Assembly: GCF_024124665.1 (NCBI RefSeq)
Contig: NZ_JAMXSB010000003.1
Span: 62,001-126,000 of the forward strand
Direction: 5' to 3'
DNA from: Pleionea sp. CnH1-48
Lineage (GTDB): Bacteria > Pseudomonadota > Gammaproteobacteria > Enterobacterales > Kangiellaceae
DNA length: 64,000 bases
In this document: piece after piece, positions 16,154 to 25,615 of the stretch
Layout: the number at the start of each line of letters is the position of its first letter
How positions within the stretch are numbered: position 1 is the first letter of the stretch
The notes under the pieces: generated by a model
Databases searched by the model: none
What the model saw: only the letters and a program-made list of their open reading frames with translations
Told to the model about the DNA's origin: nothing
Translations under genes and position numbers: made by a program

Positions 16154-17272
16154 TCAGCCCAACTTTTGCTCTCGATAGGCTTTGGGCGTCATATTCTCGT
16201 ACTGCTTGAATAACCGATTGAAAGTGGATGAGGATTTAAACCCACAGTCGTAGGCAATGCCTTCCAGCTTATCAAATCGCTTATCAGGATTTTCCAGGCA
16301 CCGCTTCACGGCCTCGATGCGATATTCATTCACAAAGGCATAAAAGGTTTTATCGAAGCGGCTGTTAAGAATATGAGAGACTTTTTTGGCATTCAGCTGC
16401 AAATGCTCAGCGAGTTGTTTGAGTGATAATTCAGAGTTGAGATAGAGTTTATCCTCTTCCATGGCTAATGTGAGTTGCTCACCTACCCTGTCCACTACAT
16501 CTGGCTCTATGGATATCGATGATTTCTTTTTCGTTGTCTGTAGCTCAAACGTCAGCACCTCTGGTTTGAGCATGCTGTAATATCCCATCCAATAGACCAA
16601 CACCGCCATCGCCAACCAGAACCCTTGAAAAACATATTCAGGGTAATGAACATTCAGAATACGAAGATCGGCGCCAAATACCAGCACCCAGATTAAGAAC
16701 AATCCAATAAAGGCCAGCAACAGTTTTTTGATCCAACGCATGCCAACCCCTTCTACTGAAGAAAAATTCAACTCCAGCTCGTGGTCGAGTCGGCGCAATC
16801 GTAGTACCGCCAGAATAAAGTACACCAGAGTTTGAATCACCACCAGAACCACCAGCAAACTGAAGACCCCGATCAACCACGGGTATCGCTCGGCTTCTGG
16901 CCAGTCAGTCACCCCCAACAAAGCGCTAGATAACAAGACTCCCAGATACACAGCCGCCAATATAAAGTGTTTGCCATAATTTGGCTTAACCGTCGCTGTC
17001 ACCGAAATCGCGGCCACGACATAAAGGTAGATAAGAGGACCGTACAAAGCAGGCATGCCCAGAGATACCACTCGAACGATATCGAAGTTCGCCAGATATC
17101 CATGGGCTTCCAGAATATTCCGTAAAATATTAATCGAAAAGGCTAATACAAAAAGCCCTAAAAACAGGTTAGCGGCTTTTCGATGGCGAGGAGAAAACAG
17201 CAGTACCGAGCTGAGGAAGATGCCCTGAATCCCACCTAGTAAAATAATCGATTCGAGTAAACTAAAGCCCAT
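16154..17272 (-). CDS. AraC-family regulator with membrane-embedded N-terminus
   Basis: The 372-residue protein has about seven hydrophobic segments over residues 5-245, then a cytoplasmic AraC/XylS double helix-turn-helix (about 270-372: LNSELSLKQLAEHLQLNAKKVSHILN and GIAYDCGFKSSSTFNRLFK). Such 7TM-AraC proteins are thought to sense envelope or small-molecule signals and act at nearby genes. It is followed by the S41 gene in the same direction, with GCCCAAT repeats between them. Confidence 0.9.
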   Translation of the reverse strand: MGFSLLESIILLGGIQGIFLSSVLLFSPRHRKAANLFLGLFVLAFSINILRNILEAHGYLANFDIVRVVSLGMPALYGPLIYLYVVAAISVTATVKPNYGKHFILAAVYLGVLLSSALLGVTDWPEAERYPWLIGVFSLLVVLVVIQTLVYFILAVLRLRRLDHELELNFSSVEGVGMRWIKKLLLAFIGLFLIWVLVFGADLRILNVHYPEYVFQGFWLAMAVLVYWMGYYSMLKPEVLTFELQTTKKKSSISIEPDVVDRVGEQLTLAMEEDKLYLNSELSLKQLAEHLQLNAKKVSHILNSRFDKTFYAFVNEYRIEAVKRCLENPDKRFDKLEGIAYDCGFKSSSTFNRLFKQYENMTPKAYREQKLG

Positions 17273-17344
17273 AATTATTCTTGTTTATTGGGTTTGAGCT
17301 CTCAGCATGGCGTAACCACAATAGGCTTGTCAAATGAAGCTCTC

Positions 17345-18148
17345 TTAGCATTCTGTTTTAGAATGTATGCATTGATACAGCTTGATAATTTTTTGCTTTT
17401 CTTCTTCTGTCAGCGAATCATGGTTACGTCGTTGATAGGCTTCCTTAATCCAGTGACGAGCCAATGCTCTATTTTCAGTCCCTGTAATATCGGTGGTATA
17501 AACCGATGCTAATGTGAACTGGGCCAACACATGATTTTGCTGGGCGGCTTTTTCTAACCATAAGACCCCCGTCTTAAAATCAGGTATACCTTGTGCCTTA
17601 TAGCCTTGAAAGTAGATGACTCCCAATAAGAATTGATCTCGAGGATTTGGCTCTTGTGCGGCTTTGTCGATGACTCCATACATCTCTTCAACCATTCGAT
17701 GCATTTTACTCACGATACTGACCGGAAAAGCATGACTATGCACTTCATAACAGGATGTCGCTCGTGTTAAGCCTTGCTTAAATCGACGATAAAACTCCGA
17801 TGGCTGGTTATTTTGTAAAGCACGATGCGCTAGCCAGTAACTGGACTCCATACACTCGTTGTCAGCGGCCTTGTAATGATAGCTCAAGGCTTTCTTTTCG
17901 TTTGAAGACCGATAGGTGTAATAAAATGCCAGTGCTGACTGGGCTTTTCTATGCTCTTCACTAGCGGCTTGAATCAACCACTTTTCTATTTTAGAAAAAT
18001 CGCGCTTGCCAGAGAATTCTTTCAGGGCTTTTTGATAAGCACTTTCAGCGCCATTAGCAAATGCGGATTGAGCCAATACCAATCCAAGCAGTGCAAACCC
18101 TAACACAATGAGCCTCGTACTTCTTAAGCAAGTATTACTTTCTATCAT
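17345..18148 (-). CDS. Sel1-repeat protein, secreted
   Basis: The 267-residue protein has an N-terminal signal (hydrophobic 13-30, AFANG cleavage site). At least three Sel1-like TPR repeats follow, for example AQSALAFYYTYRSSNEKKAL, FLLGVIYFQGYKAQGIPDFK and AQFTLASVYTTDITGTENRAL. Such proteins act as protein-interaction scaffolds, here likely in the periplasm. The partner is unknown. It stands between the response regulator and the AraC-type gene, all on the minus strand, with gaps of about 70-100 bases. Confidence 0.8.
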   Translation of the reverse strand: MIESNTCLRSTRLIVLGFALLGLVLAQSAFANGAESAYQKALKEFSGKRDFSKIEKWLIQAASEEHRKAQSALAFYYTYRSSNEKKALSYHYKAADNECMESSYWLAHRALQNNQPSEFYRRFKQGLTRATSCYEVHSHAFPVSIVSKMHRMVEEMYGVIDKAAQEPNPRDQFLLGVIYFQGYKAQGIPDFKTGVLWLEKAAQQNHVLAQFTLASVYTTDITGTENRALARHWIKEAYQRRNHDSLTEEEKQKIIKLYQCIHSKTEC

Positions 18149-18250
18149 TCCAACTCGTATTCATTGATCACTCTAAAACAGTAATATACCACTCTATGCC
18201 CATGAGATAGAACAAAATGCGAGCCACGGATATTTATATATCGGGTAGCG

Positions 18251-18928
18251 CTATTCAGCGGTTTCAAACCGATATCCCACATCCCGTATCGACTTTATGT
18301 ATTTTGGCCGTGCAGGATTGGGCTCAATTTTTTTCCTCAAGGTGGTGACGCACCGATCAACGCTGCGCGTTGTGGTCATTACACAGCTCTTCCATACCGC
18401 ATTCAAAATAGTCTCACGCGCTAATGCTTGCCCTTCTCGTTGCAAGAATAACAATAAAACACCAAACTCTTTGGGAGTTAATGGAATTTCATCATCACCT
18501 CTCAGTAACTTTCTGGAATCAATGCTCAGTGCATAATCATCAAACTGATAGGTCGTCACCTGCTTTCTTTTTCTTAAAAACGCATTCGCCCTTGCTAACA
18601 GTTCCATAATACTAAAGGGTTTTGTGACGTAATCATCAGCCCCCAGATTCAACCCTCTTACAATGTCCTTTTCTTGACCTTTTGAAGTCAACATGATGAT
18701 GGGCATGTCGCGTTCACATTCTCGAATACCTTCGCACACCTGATATCCATTCATTTTAGGCAACATAATATCCAGTATTACCAGATCGATATCTTCACTA
18801 ACCACCATATTCAAACCGGTCTCTCCATCCATGGCTGTTTTAACGTCGAACCCACGTTTAGAGAAGCTGTCTTTTAGCCCTCGAATCAGGGCCGAATCAT
18901 CCTCGATGATTAATACTGTCTTTGTCAC
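18251..18928 (-). CDS. OmpR-family response regulator
   Basis: The 225-residue protein has a receiver domain (IEDDS, phosphoacceptor in VILDIMLPKMNG, LTSKG, TKPF) and a C-terminal winged helix (LTPKEFGVLLLFL, RSVDRCVTTLRKKI, IRDVGYRFE). The start codon is GTG, eight bases after GAGGAG, and overlaps the stop of the kinase gene by one base (TAGTG). It should be phosphorylated by that kinase. Targets are not visible, although the upstream TPR-containing gene belongs to the same operon. Confidence 0.93.
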   Translation of the reverse strand: MTKTVLIIEDDSALIRGLKDSFSKRGFDVKTAMDGETGLNMVVSEDIDLVILDIMLPKMNGYQVCEGIRECERDMPIIMLTSKGQEKDIVRGLNLGADDYVTKPFSIMELLARANAFLRKRKQVTTYQFDDYALSIDSRKLLRGDDEIPLTPKEFGVLLLFLQREGQALARETILNAVWKSCVMTTTRSVDRCVTTLRKKIEPNPARPKYIKSIRDVGYRFETAE

Positions 18929-20868
18929 TAAGAATTCTCCTCACAAACTGGCAGCCGAATAGTAAAGGTGCTGCCAACACCCAGTTCGCTTTCGACGGTA
19001 ATGTCACCTTGATGGTGCTCAACAATGTACTTGGTAATATTCAGACCAATACCACAACCATCAATGTTTTGCGCCAGACTTTGATCGACGCGATAAAAGC
19101 CATCATAAATCTTTTTGCAATCATTACGTGACAATCCAATGCCTTGATCGACGATATCAATATAAAGCGCTTGCTCTACTACTCTCGTTGTTACGGTAAT
19201 ATGTTTTCGTTCAACGGAATATTTGTAAGCGTTCTCCAATAGATTACTGATGGCCACCACCATTAAATCGATGTCCACTTCTATATCCGGCAAGGTTTCT
19301 GGCAAAGGCGTTTCAAAAATAAATTGCTCGGCCTTCAGCTTTTCATAAAAAGGCGCTAGCGCGGCTTCTATAACATCGAGAGCACACACCTGCTCGCGCT
19401 GAAACACCTGCTTGCCACGTTCCATCCTGGAAAAAGTCAGGAAGTTTTCGATCAAACGCGTTAACCGTCGATTTTCCTGGTCGATGAGCAACAGATACTC
19501 TTGAGTCCGTGGCGATAAATCCTCTTCATCATTTAATAAAATCTCAACAAACAGGCGCATGGAAGACAGTGGCGTTTTGAGTTCATGAGTCACCGTCGCC
19601 ATAAGATCATTCTTTAAAGTGTGCAACTTCTCGCGAGTGAATATGTACCGCACAACAAAGCTGTACACAATCACCATGGAGACCACCAGCAGCACACCAA
19701 TCCACAGATAGGCGGCCACCTTGGCTTCAGAGGTTTCACTGCTCATCAGCTTAGAGTCCAAATAAAGATTCAAACGCCATCCAGGCATAAAGTCACCGAT
19801 AGCAACAGACTCGGCCACGGGCTGTCCCTCATGATGATAAGCCTGCGCAGGCAATGGAGGTTGCAACTTAATCGAGTAACCTCGCCCCGCATAAAGGCTG
19901 TCTAACTCTTGCTGTAAGAATTCAGTCGTTATTAATATACCGAGACCAGTGCCACCTAGCTTCCATAACCAAAGATTTTCAATGGCCGTTCCACTCAGTA
20001 CTCCCTGTTCCATAGAAGTCGCTTTAGTTTTCAAATAGTCATGGGCCAGCTGCTCTGCGCGATAAGTGGGCATGTGTTGTTGCAAAGATTCCAGTTGGTT
20101 CATGATAAACCAACGCTGTTTAGCATCCAGCGCTTTGGCACTGTAGTGATTAACCAACTCTACCAGGCGACCTTCAACAACTTTAAGTTGTGCAGATGAA
20201 TCTGACATTTCAGCTAATAAATCCCGCGCCTGCAATAATGCATGAGCAAGCACCAATCGTCCCTGAAGGTTACGTACTTCAGAAAATTGAGACTGAGTAT
20301 AAAGCTCTTCCAGTGTCGAGAGCGCTCGTTTCGGTTGCTCTAATTTGATCAAACAACGCGCAGCGGCTTGGTAGGCTAATGCTCTAACCAAGGGTTGATG
20401 ATGATTGTGAGCAAGATACTGATACTCTTTGAGAGCTGCTGAAAAATTGCGTTGTCTAAACTCAAGAGCCCTTGCATTTGACCATTGATCAGGAAAAGCA
20501 ATAGAAGCAGAAAAGTCTCCTCCAGTAACAGGATAGCCTGCTTTTGTTCCCTTTGGTTCGATTAGAATGCTGCTTGCGATTTTTCTTTCTATAACCTGTT
20601 GAAAAAGTGCCTGACTGGCTAGTGAGCGTTGCGACAATTGTTCCAGCTGATTTATCTTTTGACGCCAATGCTCTTCCCATCGCTGATGAGCCGACATAAG
20701 TTGCTCGCGATACACCTCCACTACTTTTTGACGAGCGGCGAAACGTTCGTTTTGCATCGCCTCTACCATAAACCATAAAATAAAAGCGGTGGGCACAAAA
20801 ACCCCAAGAACCAGTGCAAACGCAATGGTTCTTGGGAATCTTCCATAATATATCCGATTAAACATCAT
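18928..20868 (-). CDS. Membrane sensor histidine kinase
   Basis: The 646-residue protein has a transmembrane segment at about 13-35, a roughly 350-residue periplasmic part and a second one near 385-410. The kinase core follows: phosphoacceptor VTHELKTPLSS, N box NLLENAYKYS, G1 DQGIGLS and G2 GCGIGLN. The periplasmic part is mostly helical with repeats resembling TPRs (LVRALAYQAAARCLIKLEQP), unusual for a sensor and suited to protein contact. It lies between the TPR/DUF3108-like gene (15 bases away) and its regulator (1-base overlap). Confidence 0.92.
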   Translation of the reverse strand: MMFNRIYYGRFPRTIAFALVLGVFVPTAFILWFMVEAMQNERFAARQKVVEVYREQLMSAHQRWEEHWRQKINQLEQLSQRSLASQALFQQVIERKIASSILIEPKGTKAGYPVTGGDFSASIAFPDQWSNARALEFRQRNFSAALKEYQYLAHNHHQPLVRALAYQAAARCLIKLEQPKRALSTLEELYTQSQFSEVRNLQGRLVLAHALLQARDLLAEMSDSSAQLKVVEGRLVELVNHYSAKALDAKQRWFIMNQLESLQQHMPTYRAEQLAHDYLKTKATSMEQGVLSGTAIENLWLWKLGGTGLGILITTEFLQQELDSLYAGRGYSIKLQPPLPAQAYHHEGQPVAESVAIGDFMPGWRLNLYLDSKLMSSETSEAKVAAYLWIGVLLVVSMVIVYSFVVRYIFTREKLHTLKNDLMATVTHELKTPLSSMRLFVEILLNDEEDLSPRTQEYLLLIDQENRRLTRLIENFLTFSRMERGKQVFQREQVCALDVIEAALAPFYEKLKAEQFIFETPLPETLPDIEVDIDLMVVAISNLLENAYKYSVERKHITVTTRVVEQALYIDIVDQGIGLSRNDCKKIYDGFYRVDQSLAQNIDGCGIGLNITKYIVEHHQGDITVESELGVGSTFTIRLPVCEENS

Positions 20869-20883
20869 TAATCGTTCTCGTCC

Positions 20884-22368
20884 TTACAGTATTTCGAAGC
20901 TGTTCATGATGTCTTGAAGCTGAGCATTCACACGCTCGTACTTCGCTTTATCAGTGATGATACTGAAATAGAACAGCTGGTCATTGTTGGCAAAGAAAAC
21001 TCGTGCCATGACTTTCTCTTTACTCTTTTGAGTAAAGTCGGCAACAAAGCTATGTGTCGATAATCCTCCAATGGTTCTCTCTGCTACATCAGAGCGCAAC
21101 GAGAAGTTATCCAGTCGACTCTTAAGTCGGTTCACCTGATAGTCACGCTTGTTACCAGGAACACGTAAATTCGCCGAAGTGTCGTCTTTTTCTGGCGTAA
21201 TCACCGTCAAGTAGATGGGTGTATCCATGTTAGAATCGAAAGCTCCCAGCAACAACTCAACGGAATCATCTTTAAAGGTTAAGTCCAGGGCTTTTCTGGC
21301 TGCTTGAGTGGAAAACTTAAAGTTTAACTTATCGAACCGGTGCTCAACTTTACTCGCCGTTTTGCTAGGCGCAATTTTTTGCAGTTGAATAGAGGTTCCG
21401 TTGCTTTGTTCTTTCAGGTAATAGCGTTTGCCGCTGTTTTCTACCCAGTGCAGACTTTCCTGAACGGTTCTGCCGTTGTGAGATAAGACGAGCTTTATTT
21501 TGAAGCAGTCAAACTCTTGCCCTGCGGTTTTAATGACTTCTTGTCCAACCACAGAAATGTTAGCGTCGTAGACACCATTCGACATGTTTTCGTACAGCGA
21601 AATGCTGGTGCTGTAATCATTGTTCAACGGCAAGCGTCTTAATAGATAAGGCAAGAGTTTCATATCAAACGCAGGGTTCTTTAAATCCAGCTTGGTTTCT
21701 GAATCCTCACCATCTCGGTTATAACGCGTCTTCACACTGTTGGAGTCGAATGATGAAGCGCTCGTACCAAATTGTGGGCTTTTTGATGCGCTGCTGATTG
21801 AAAACAGGTTGTCCAGGTTTGCAGACGACTGAGTGTAAAGCTGATTACCACCAGCAATATAATTTTCCATAGTCCAGATAGGTCGGCTGCTGCCATCTGT
21901 TTTCTTTACAGTCGAAACCATGGAACCCATTTGCTTTCCGGAAGGTATCCGAATTGAGTAGTGCAATTCTTCACCATCTTCCCAGGGCGTGGGCAATAGC
22001 GCAATGTCTTCGGCGTTGACTTCTAGCATTAAGGTTTTGGCTTTGCTCACCAGACTCGCTTGTGCCGGGTATTGATTGATCAATCGAGTCAGTGCGTTAA
22101 TGGACTTTTGCTTATCACCTAATAAATGGTAACAAACCGCCTGTCGATACAATGCTTGAGCAATATCCTGTTTGCTTGCATCGGCCTGACCGATAACCTT
22201 TTCATACAACTTAATGGCTGCTTTCAGCTCTCCTTTGCTCTCTTCGATATAAACCGCTCGCTCCATCAGCTCTGATGATGACTCGGCTAGCGCGGGGCTA
22301 GGAGTAGAAGTCATCGCTAACATCATGGAAAGCATACCTTGACATGCCATGTTTTTAACTAAATTCAT
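20884..22368 (-). CDS. Secreted TPR protein with DUF3108-like domain
   Basis: The 494-residue protein has a signal peptide ending near ALAESS and TPR-like helices at about residues 30-115 (AIKLYEKVIGQADAS, AQALYRQAVCYHLLGDKQKS). A beta-rich domain from about 130 to 335 resembles DUF3108 (GEELHYSIRIPSG, FDCFKIKLVL). The C-terminal 130 residues are of unknown type. It is the first gene of an operon with the sensor kinase and regulator, so it may supply or modify the signal. The DUF assignment is by pattern only. Confidence 0.7.
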   Translation of the reverse strand: MNLVKNMACQGMLSMMLAMTSTPSPALAESSSELMERAVYIEESKGELKAAIKLYEKVIGQADASKQDIAQALYRQAVCYHLLGDKQKSINALTRLINQYPAQASLVSKAKTLMLEVNAEDIALLPTPWEDGEELHYSIRIPSGKQMGSMVSTVKKTDGSSRPIWTMENYIAGGNQLYTQSSANLDNLFSISSASKSPQFGTSASSFDSNSVKTRYNRDGEDSETKLDLKNPAFDMKLLPYLLRRLPLNNDYSTSISLYENMSNGVYDANISVVGQEVIKTAGQEFDCFKIKLVLSHNGRTVQESLHWVENSGKRYYLKEQSNGTSIQLQKIAPSKTASKVEHRFDKLNFKFSTQAARKALDLTFKDDSVELLLGAFDSNMDTPIYLTVITPEKDDTSANLRVPGNKRDYQVNRLKSRLDNFSLRSDVAERTIGGLSTHSFVADFTQKSKEKVMARVFFANNDQLFYFSIITDKAKYERVNAQLQDIMNSFEIL

Positions 22369-22612
22369 TGTTTCATCCTCTTTGATTAACTTTTACGTCT
22401 AAGCGATGGTTAAATTAGCAATTCCATGACACCACTTTGTTACCAAATCGGACTAAATTTAATAAATGCGTGATTTATTTGCAAGAAGGGGACAAACCAC
22501 ATACCGATTTATCCCCATTAGGATAGAAAAAGCTAGTCTGTCGGCGTTAACCAAGAAACCACTTTAGCCCTCATTCATGAGAAACAGAAACATCCGACCC
22601 GAAAGAAGAATA

Positions 22613-23341
22613 CTACCTTGTATTTATCTTCTCTTTATTATCGATTGACCTGGGCCTTTCTTTCAATTTTTTTAACAAGATGCTACGAACTTCTGGAGGG
22701 TAGTTCTCTTCACTAAATATTTTGGAAAGCAATATTGAGCCATTAGATAACTTAACTCCTTCGAAAGAGTAGTAACCAACTTTATTTTTTATGATCGAAT
22801 AAGGGATATTTTTTATCTTCACGGGAATAGAATCTGTCGTAGCGAAATATAAAGCTTCTTCATCATAGGTTATGTACCCCCTTAGCATCTCTTTAGAAGA
22901 CAAGCTTGCTAGCTTTTCAACTGCTTCAATTAAATGTTCATCGCCTTTACGAATTATTTGGTCGGGCGAACAAGAACTAATATTAACTGACTCTCCCGTC
23001 TTGGAGTAAAGTAAATATCGCCCCTTTTTTACCACCGAATGACATAGGCAGCATACCGCATGATCTACAGTTTCTATATAAGAGGGGCCATGGTAAATAC
23101 CTTTCAATGTTTTAACGACCTTAAAATGTCCTCGCCTAAGCCCTTCTTTAGAAGCGCTTCTAATATTACTTTCCTCAGCCCCACCTTTTTCCAATACTTC
23201 AATCATGTAAACATCGACAAGGATAATAGCGTCATTTGCAGCCACAGCTTCTTCTTGAGTATAACGCATGCATGAGCAAGCCAGCGCAAATGATGAATAG
23301 GCCACAATCAGAATCAGTATCCAGTTCTTTATTTTCAGCAT
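22613..23341 (-). CDS. Secreted protein with TIMP-like N-terminus
   Basis: The 242-residue protein has a signal peptide whose likely cleavage (ALA before CSC) leaves a mature N-terminus of Cys-Ser-Cys. The C-x-C start and following strands (GHFKVVKTLKGIY, CCLCHSVVKKGRYLLYS, SCSPDQ) resemble bacterial tissue-inhibitor-of-metalloproteinase-like domains; the C-terminal third is not recognised. In animal TIMPs Cys1 chelates the protease zinc. Whether this one inhibits a protease is unknown. It is a single gene at the start of the AT-richer stretch. Confidence 0.6.
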   Translation of the reverse strand: MLKIKNWILILIVAYSSFALACSCMRYTQEEAVAANDAIILVDVYMIEVLEKGGAEESNIRSASKEGLRRGHFKVVKTLKGIYHGPSYIETVDHAVCCLCHSVVKKGRYLLYSKTGESVNISSCSPDQIIRKGDEHLIEAVEKLASLSSKEMLRGYITYDEEALYFATTDSIPVKIKNIPYSIIKNKVGYYSFEGVKLSNGSILLSKIFSEENYPPEVRSILLKKLKERPRSIDNKEKINTR

Positions 23342-23487
23342 CGATAATGCCTCCTTTTAATCTGTTCTGGTTACTGTTAACGATGTAAAGGTTGAGTTGG
23401 GTATTTTTAATGTAAATTATTTTGGTAGCTTATTAAGTTTTTTAGACGTCAATGCTAGTAGTAATTAGGGGTCTGTAAGCGTTTTTT

Positions 23488-23703
23488 TTAAATATCTAAT
23501 ATAGACAACTCTGAAATTCGACCGTTTTTAATATCCTTAATGCCACCAATAATATGCGAAACAGTGTTCTGACACTCCATTTCTTTGCGTATCAAATGTT
23601 GTAAATACTCATTCGGTGAGGAAAAAGGTTTGGTATTCCCAACTTGAGAATTCACGAAGTTTGTAAGCTCATCAGAAAGCGACAACTTCAAATTGCTTGA
23701 CAT
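23488..23703 (-). CDS. ParD-like ribbon-helix-helix antitoxin, orphan
   Basis: I chose the ATG at 23703 (71 residues), eight bases after a strong GGAGG; an ATG at 23718 has no ribosome site. The sequence LKLSLSDELTNFVNSQV followed by SSPNEYLQHLIRKE is the pattern of type II antitoxins of the ParD/CopG kind. A C-terminal toxin-binding tail follows. No ParE/RelE-like gene lies on either side, so it is orphaned or acts with a distant toxin. Confidence 0.65.
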   Translation of the reverse strand: MSSNLKLSLSDELTNFVNSQVGNTKPFSSPNEYLQHLIRKEMECQNTVSHIIGGIKDIKNGRISELSILDI

Positions 23704-23837
23704 AATAGATACCTCCATACTAGAAGAAAGAAATTAAATAGTGCTCTTAGTCTTGTAAACTGTCAATATTCAGCAATACCTTATAGTTAGCTTCAAAGCA
23801 AACACTACCTAAATCCAACAACGAGACAACTTAAAAT

Positions 23838-24248
23838 CTAGTCGCTGTTGTTCCAAGTAAGTATGCCTTTTATCTCGCCAAAGCCGCTGTAGCAACTAAA
23901 CTCAGTTTCTTTGGCAATGACATGTACCCATGCTTCCATAGACTCGCTTATCTTTTCTCGATCAACCGAGATTCCTTCTGTTTCTGGAAATCTAGCAAGT
24001 AAGTTATCTATCTCGGTTGCCTTTGCCTCGGGCAGTCCAGTATCAAAGCCGTCAAATAACATGCACAATTGAGTTTCCAGATGTTCAGGATCAGTCAGTA
24101 GCCTATCGTTGTTAATCGGAATCAAATAGCCTTCAATGATAGGTTGAGAGCACGTACATCCATTGGCCTGATTAGTGTAATGAATCCCACTAGGTCCAGG
24201 TATAATTAGCGCTGCGCCACTTAATTCCCATAGTAGTACTTTTTTCAT
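23838..24248 (-). CDS. Unknown protein, possibly DUF6210-like
   Basis: The 136-residue protein begins VLLWELSGAALIIPGPSGIHYTNQANGC, a pattern I associate weakly with DUF6210 proteins. No signal peptide or membrane segment is seen. Two cysteines (CTC) lie near residue 30. Small standalone proteins of this sort often sit in accessory clusters, sometimes as immunity-like proteins. It is one of several minus-strand small genes with separate ribosome sites. Confidence 0.55.
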   Translation of the reverse strand: MKKVLLWELSGAALIIPGPSGIHYTNQANGCTCSQPIIEGYLIPINNDRLLTDPEHLETQLCMLFDGFDTGLPEAKATEIDNLLARFPETEGISVDREKISESMEAWVHVIAKETEFSCYSGFGEIKGILTWNNSD

Positions 24249-24284
24249 AATAGGTTCTTACCGGTTAAAGGTATTCATTAATGG

Positions 24285-24548
24285 CTATTGCGAAAAATGT
24301 CCGCGATTGGGACCATCAGAGAATTTGAAGTACCACTGAGTTTGGCAGCTTTTGCATTGGTAGGTGATTTCCAACCCATTTTCATTGATTTGGGTTAAGT
24401 TGCCTTTGTTAATGTTTTGTTTGATCACCTGTTCGATGTTCTGCGAGATGGCTTCGGTGGCTATCCAGTTGTTAGTGAGTGGCTTGAGGTTATTGCAGGT
24501 GGTGCAATTAGTTTTGTTGAATGATGTGTTCTTTTTTTGCTTTCCCAT
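24285..24548 (-). CDS. Small zinc-ribbon-like protein
   Basis: The 87-residue protein has two CxxC pairs, C15-x2-C18 (NCTTCNNL) and a second near residue 67 (YQCKSCQTQW), which would bind one zinc. The rest is short and hydrophilic, with no other domain. It starts 6 bases after the upstream gene ends, so the two are likely co-transcribed. Function unknown. Confidence 0.6.
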   Translation of the reverse strand: MGKQKKNTSFNKTNCTTCNNLKPLTNNWIATEAISQNIEQVIKQNINKGNLTQINENGLEITYQCKSCQTQWYFKFSDGPNRGHFSQ

Positions 24549-24554
24549 TGAGTA

Positions 24555-25010
24555 TTAATCCTTGTTAGTCTCTTGCTCTACGTTAATACTTTCATTACCT
24601 TGTTGAGCGATATGCAGTTCCATATCTTTAGCAATTAAACGATAAATAGGCTTAAATTTGGCATCGTTTTCAGCAGATGAAAAATTGAGGAGAACATCAC
24701 TGCTTTCAGATAAGTTGGTAGGTAAAGAGAGCTCTATATCAACAACCTTCATAAACTGTTCATAAGTCATTCCAATTTTAGGCGCTTCAGTTCGTATAAT
24801 CTCCTCTAAATTTTGCCGATGTCCTTGAATGGCGGAAATAACCAAGCTTGGAGTTTTTTCGCTCAAGCTCGATAAAGATACAACCTCTTCATGTTCATAA
24901 GTCTGCTCGATATTGCATTTTGATAGCAAAAATAATGTTAGGACGATAAGCCCCAGGATATTTCCTATCTTATGACGCTTTGTTTTTCCTAAAATACTGA
25001 ATCCAGACAT
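24555..25010 (-). CDS. Membrane-anchored protein of unknown function
   Basis: The 151-residue protein has basic residues, then a hydrophobic segment at about 15-31 (IGNILGLIVLTLFLLSKC) and a soluble outer part. The cysteine after LLSK is not a standard lipobox because of the lysine. GGAGG lies four bases before the ATG. No family recognised. Confidence 0.6.
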   Translation of the reverse strand: MSGFSILGKTKRHKIGNILGLIVLTLFLLSKCNIEQTYEHEEVVSLSSLSEKTPSLVISAIQGHRQNLEEIIRTEAPKIGMTYEQFMKVVDIELSLPTNLSESSDVLLNFSSAENDAKFKPIYRLIAKDMELHIAQQGNESINVEQETNKD

Positions 25011-25092
25011 GATACCTCCAAGCCTTTTAAACTTAATAAGACAATAATTTCCAATAACTATATGCAGATATTTTGGATATTAAACCAACAGT

Positions 25093-25611
25093 CTAACGCT
25101 TCGAAACATCAATATTATTCCTTTCCAGTAAGCTTTCTAAAGCCCCAAGATCTATTGCCACCCCATTTTTATTAGGAACAAATAGGCATTCATCCTTATT
25201 ATGGTAAACAAATATACCACTCTCAACAAAAATAGACCTCTCTATCAAGTTCCACTTCCATCTCGCTTCAGAACTTTCAGTAACCAACTCCATCCCGTCA
25301 TCATCAAAGCTTACACTGACGGCGTCATTATTAAATGGCGATAACCTCAATTTTCTCTGACAGTACCAATAGTCAAGCTTCGGAGACATAACAAGCAACA
25401 CCATAAGTAGCACCATAAAAGCTGCGGCGAATAAAACGGACTTGTCGTAATTGATACTAATGAAAACAAATATTGCCAAAAGAGCCAGCAAACCGATAAA
25501 AGAGACAATCTTTAATAAGATGCGAAGACCTCTGGCTTTATGCATCTTTCTGTAAGCATCCAGTGTAGCTTGGATGTATTCTGTATCGAAGTTGAACTTC
25601 ACGCAAATCAT
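25093..25611 (-). CDS. YcxB-like membrane protein
   Basis: I chose the ATG at 25611 (172 residues); the longer frame begins with TTG and overlaps the previous gene. Two hydrophobic segments lie at about 35-55 and 60-80, followed by a soluble C-terminal domain with VSFDDDGMELVTESSEARWKWNLIER, IFVYHNKDECLFVPNK. This is the YcxB-like pattern: two helices plus a PH-like C-terminal domain. Function unknown. The start lies 4 bases past the stop of the upstream gene. Confidence 0.7.
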   Translation of the reverse strand: MICVKFNFDTEYIQATLDAYRKMHKARGLRILLKIVSFIGLLALLAIFVFISINYDKSVLFAAAFMVLLMVLLVMSPKLDYWYCQRKLRLSPFNNDAVSVSFDDDGMELVTESSEARWKWNLIERSIFVESGIFVYHNKDECLFVPNKNGVAIDLGALESLLERNNIDVSKR

Positions 25612-25615
25612 ACTG

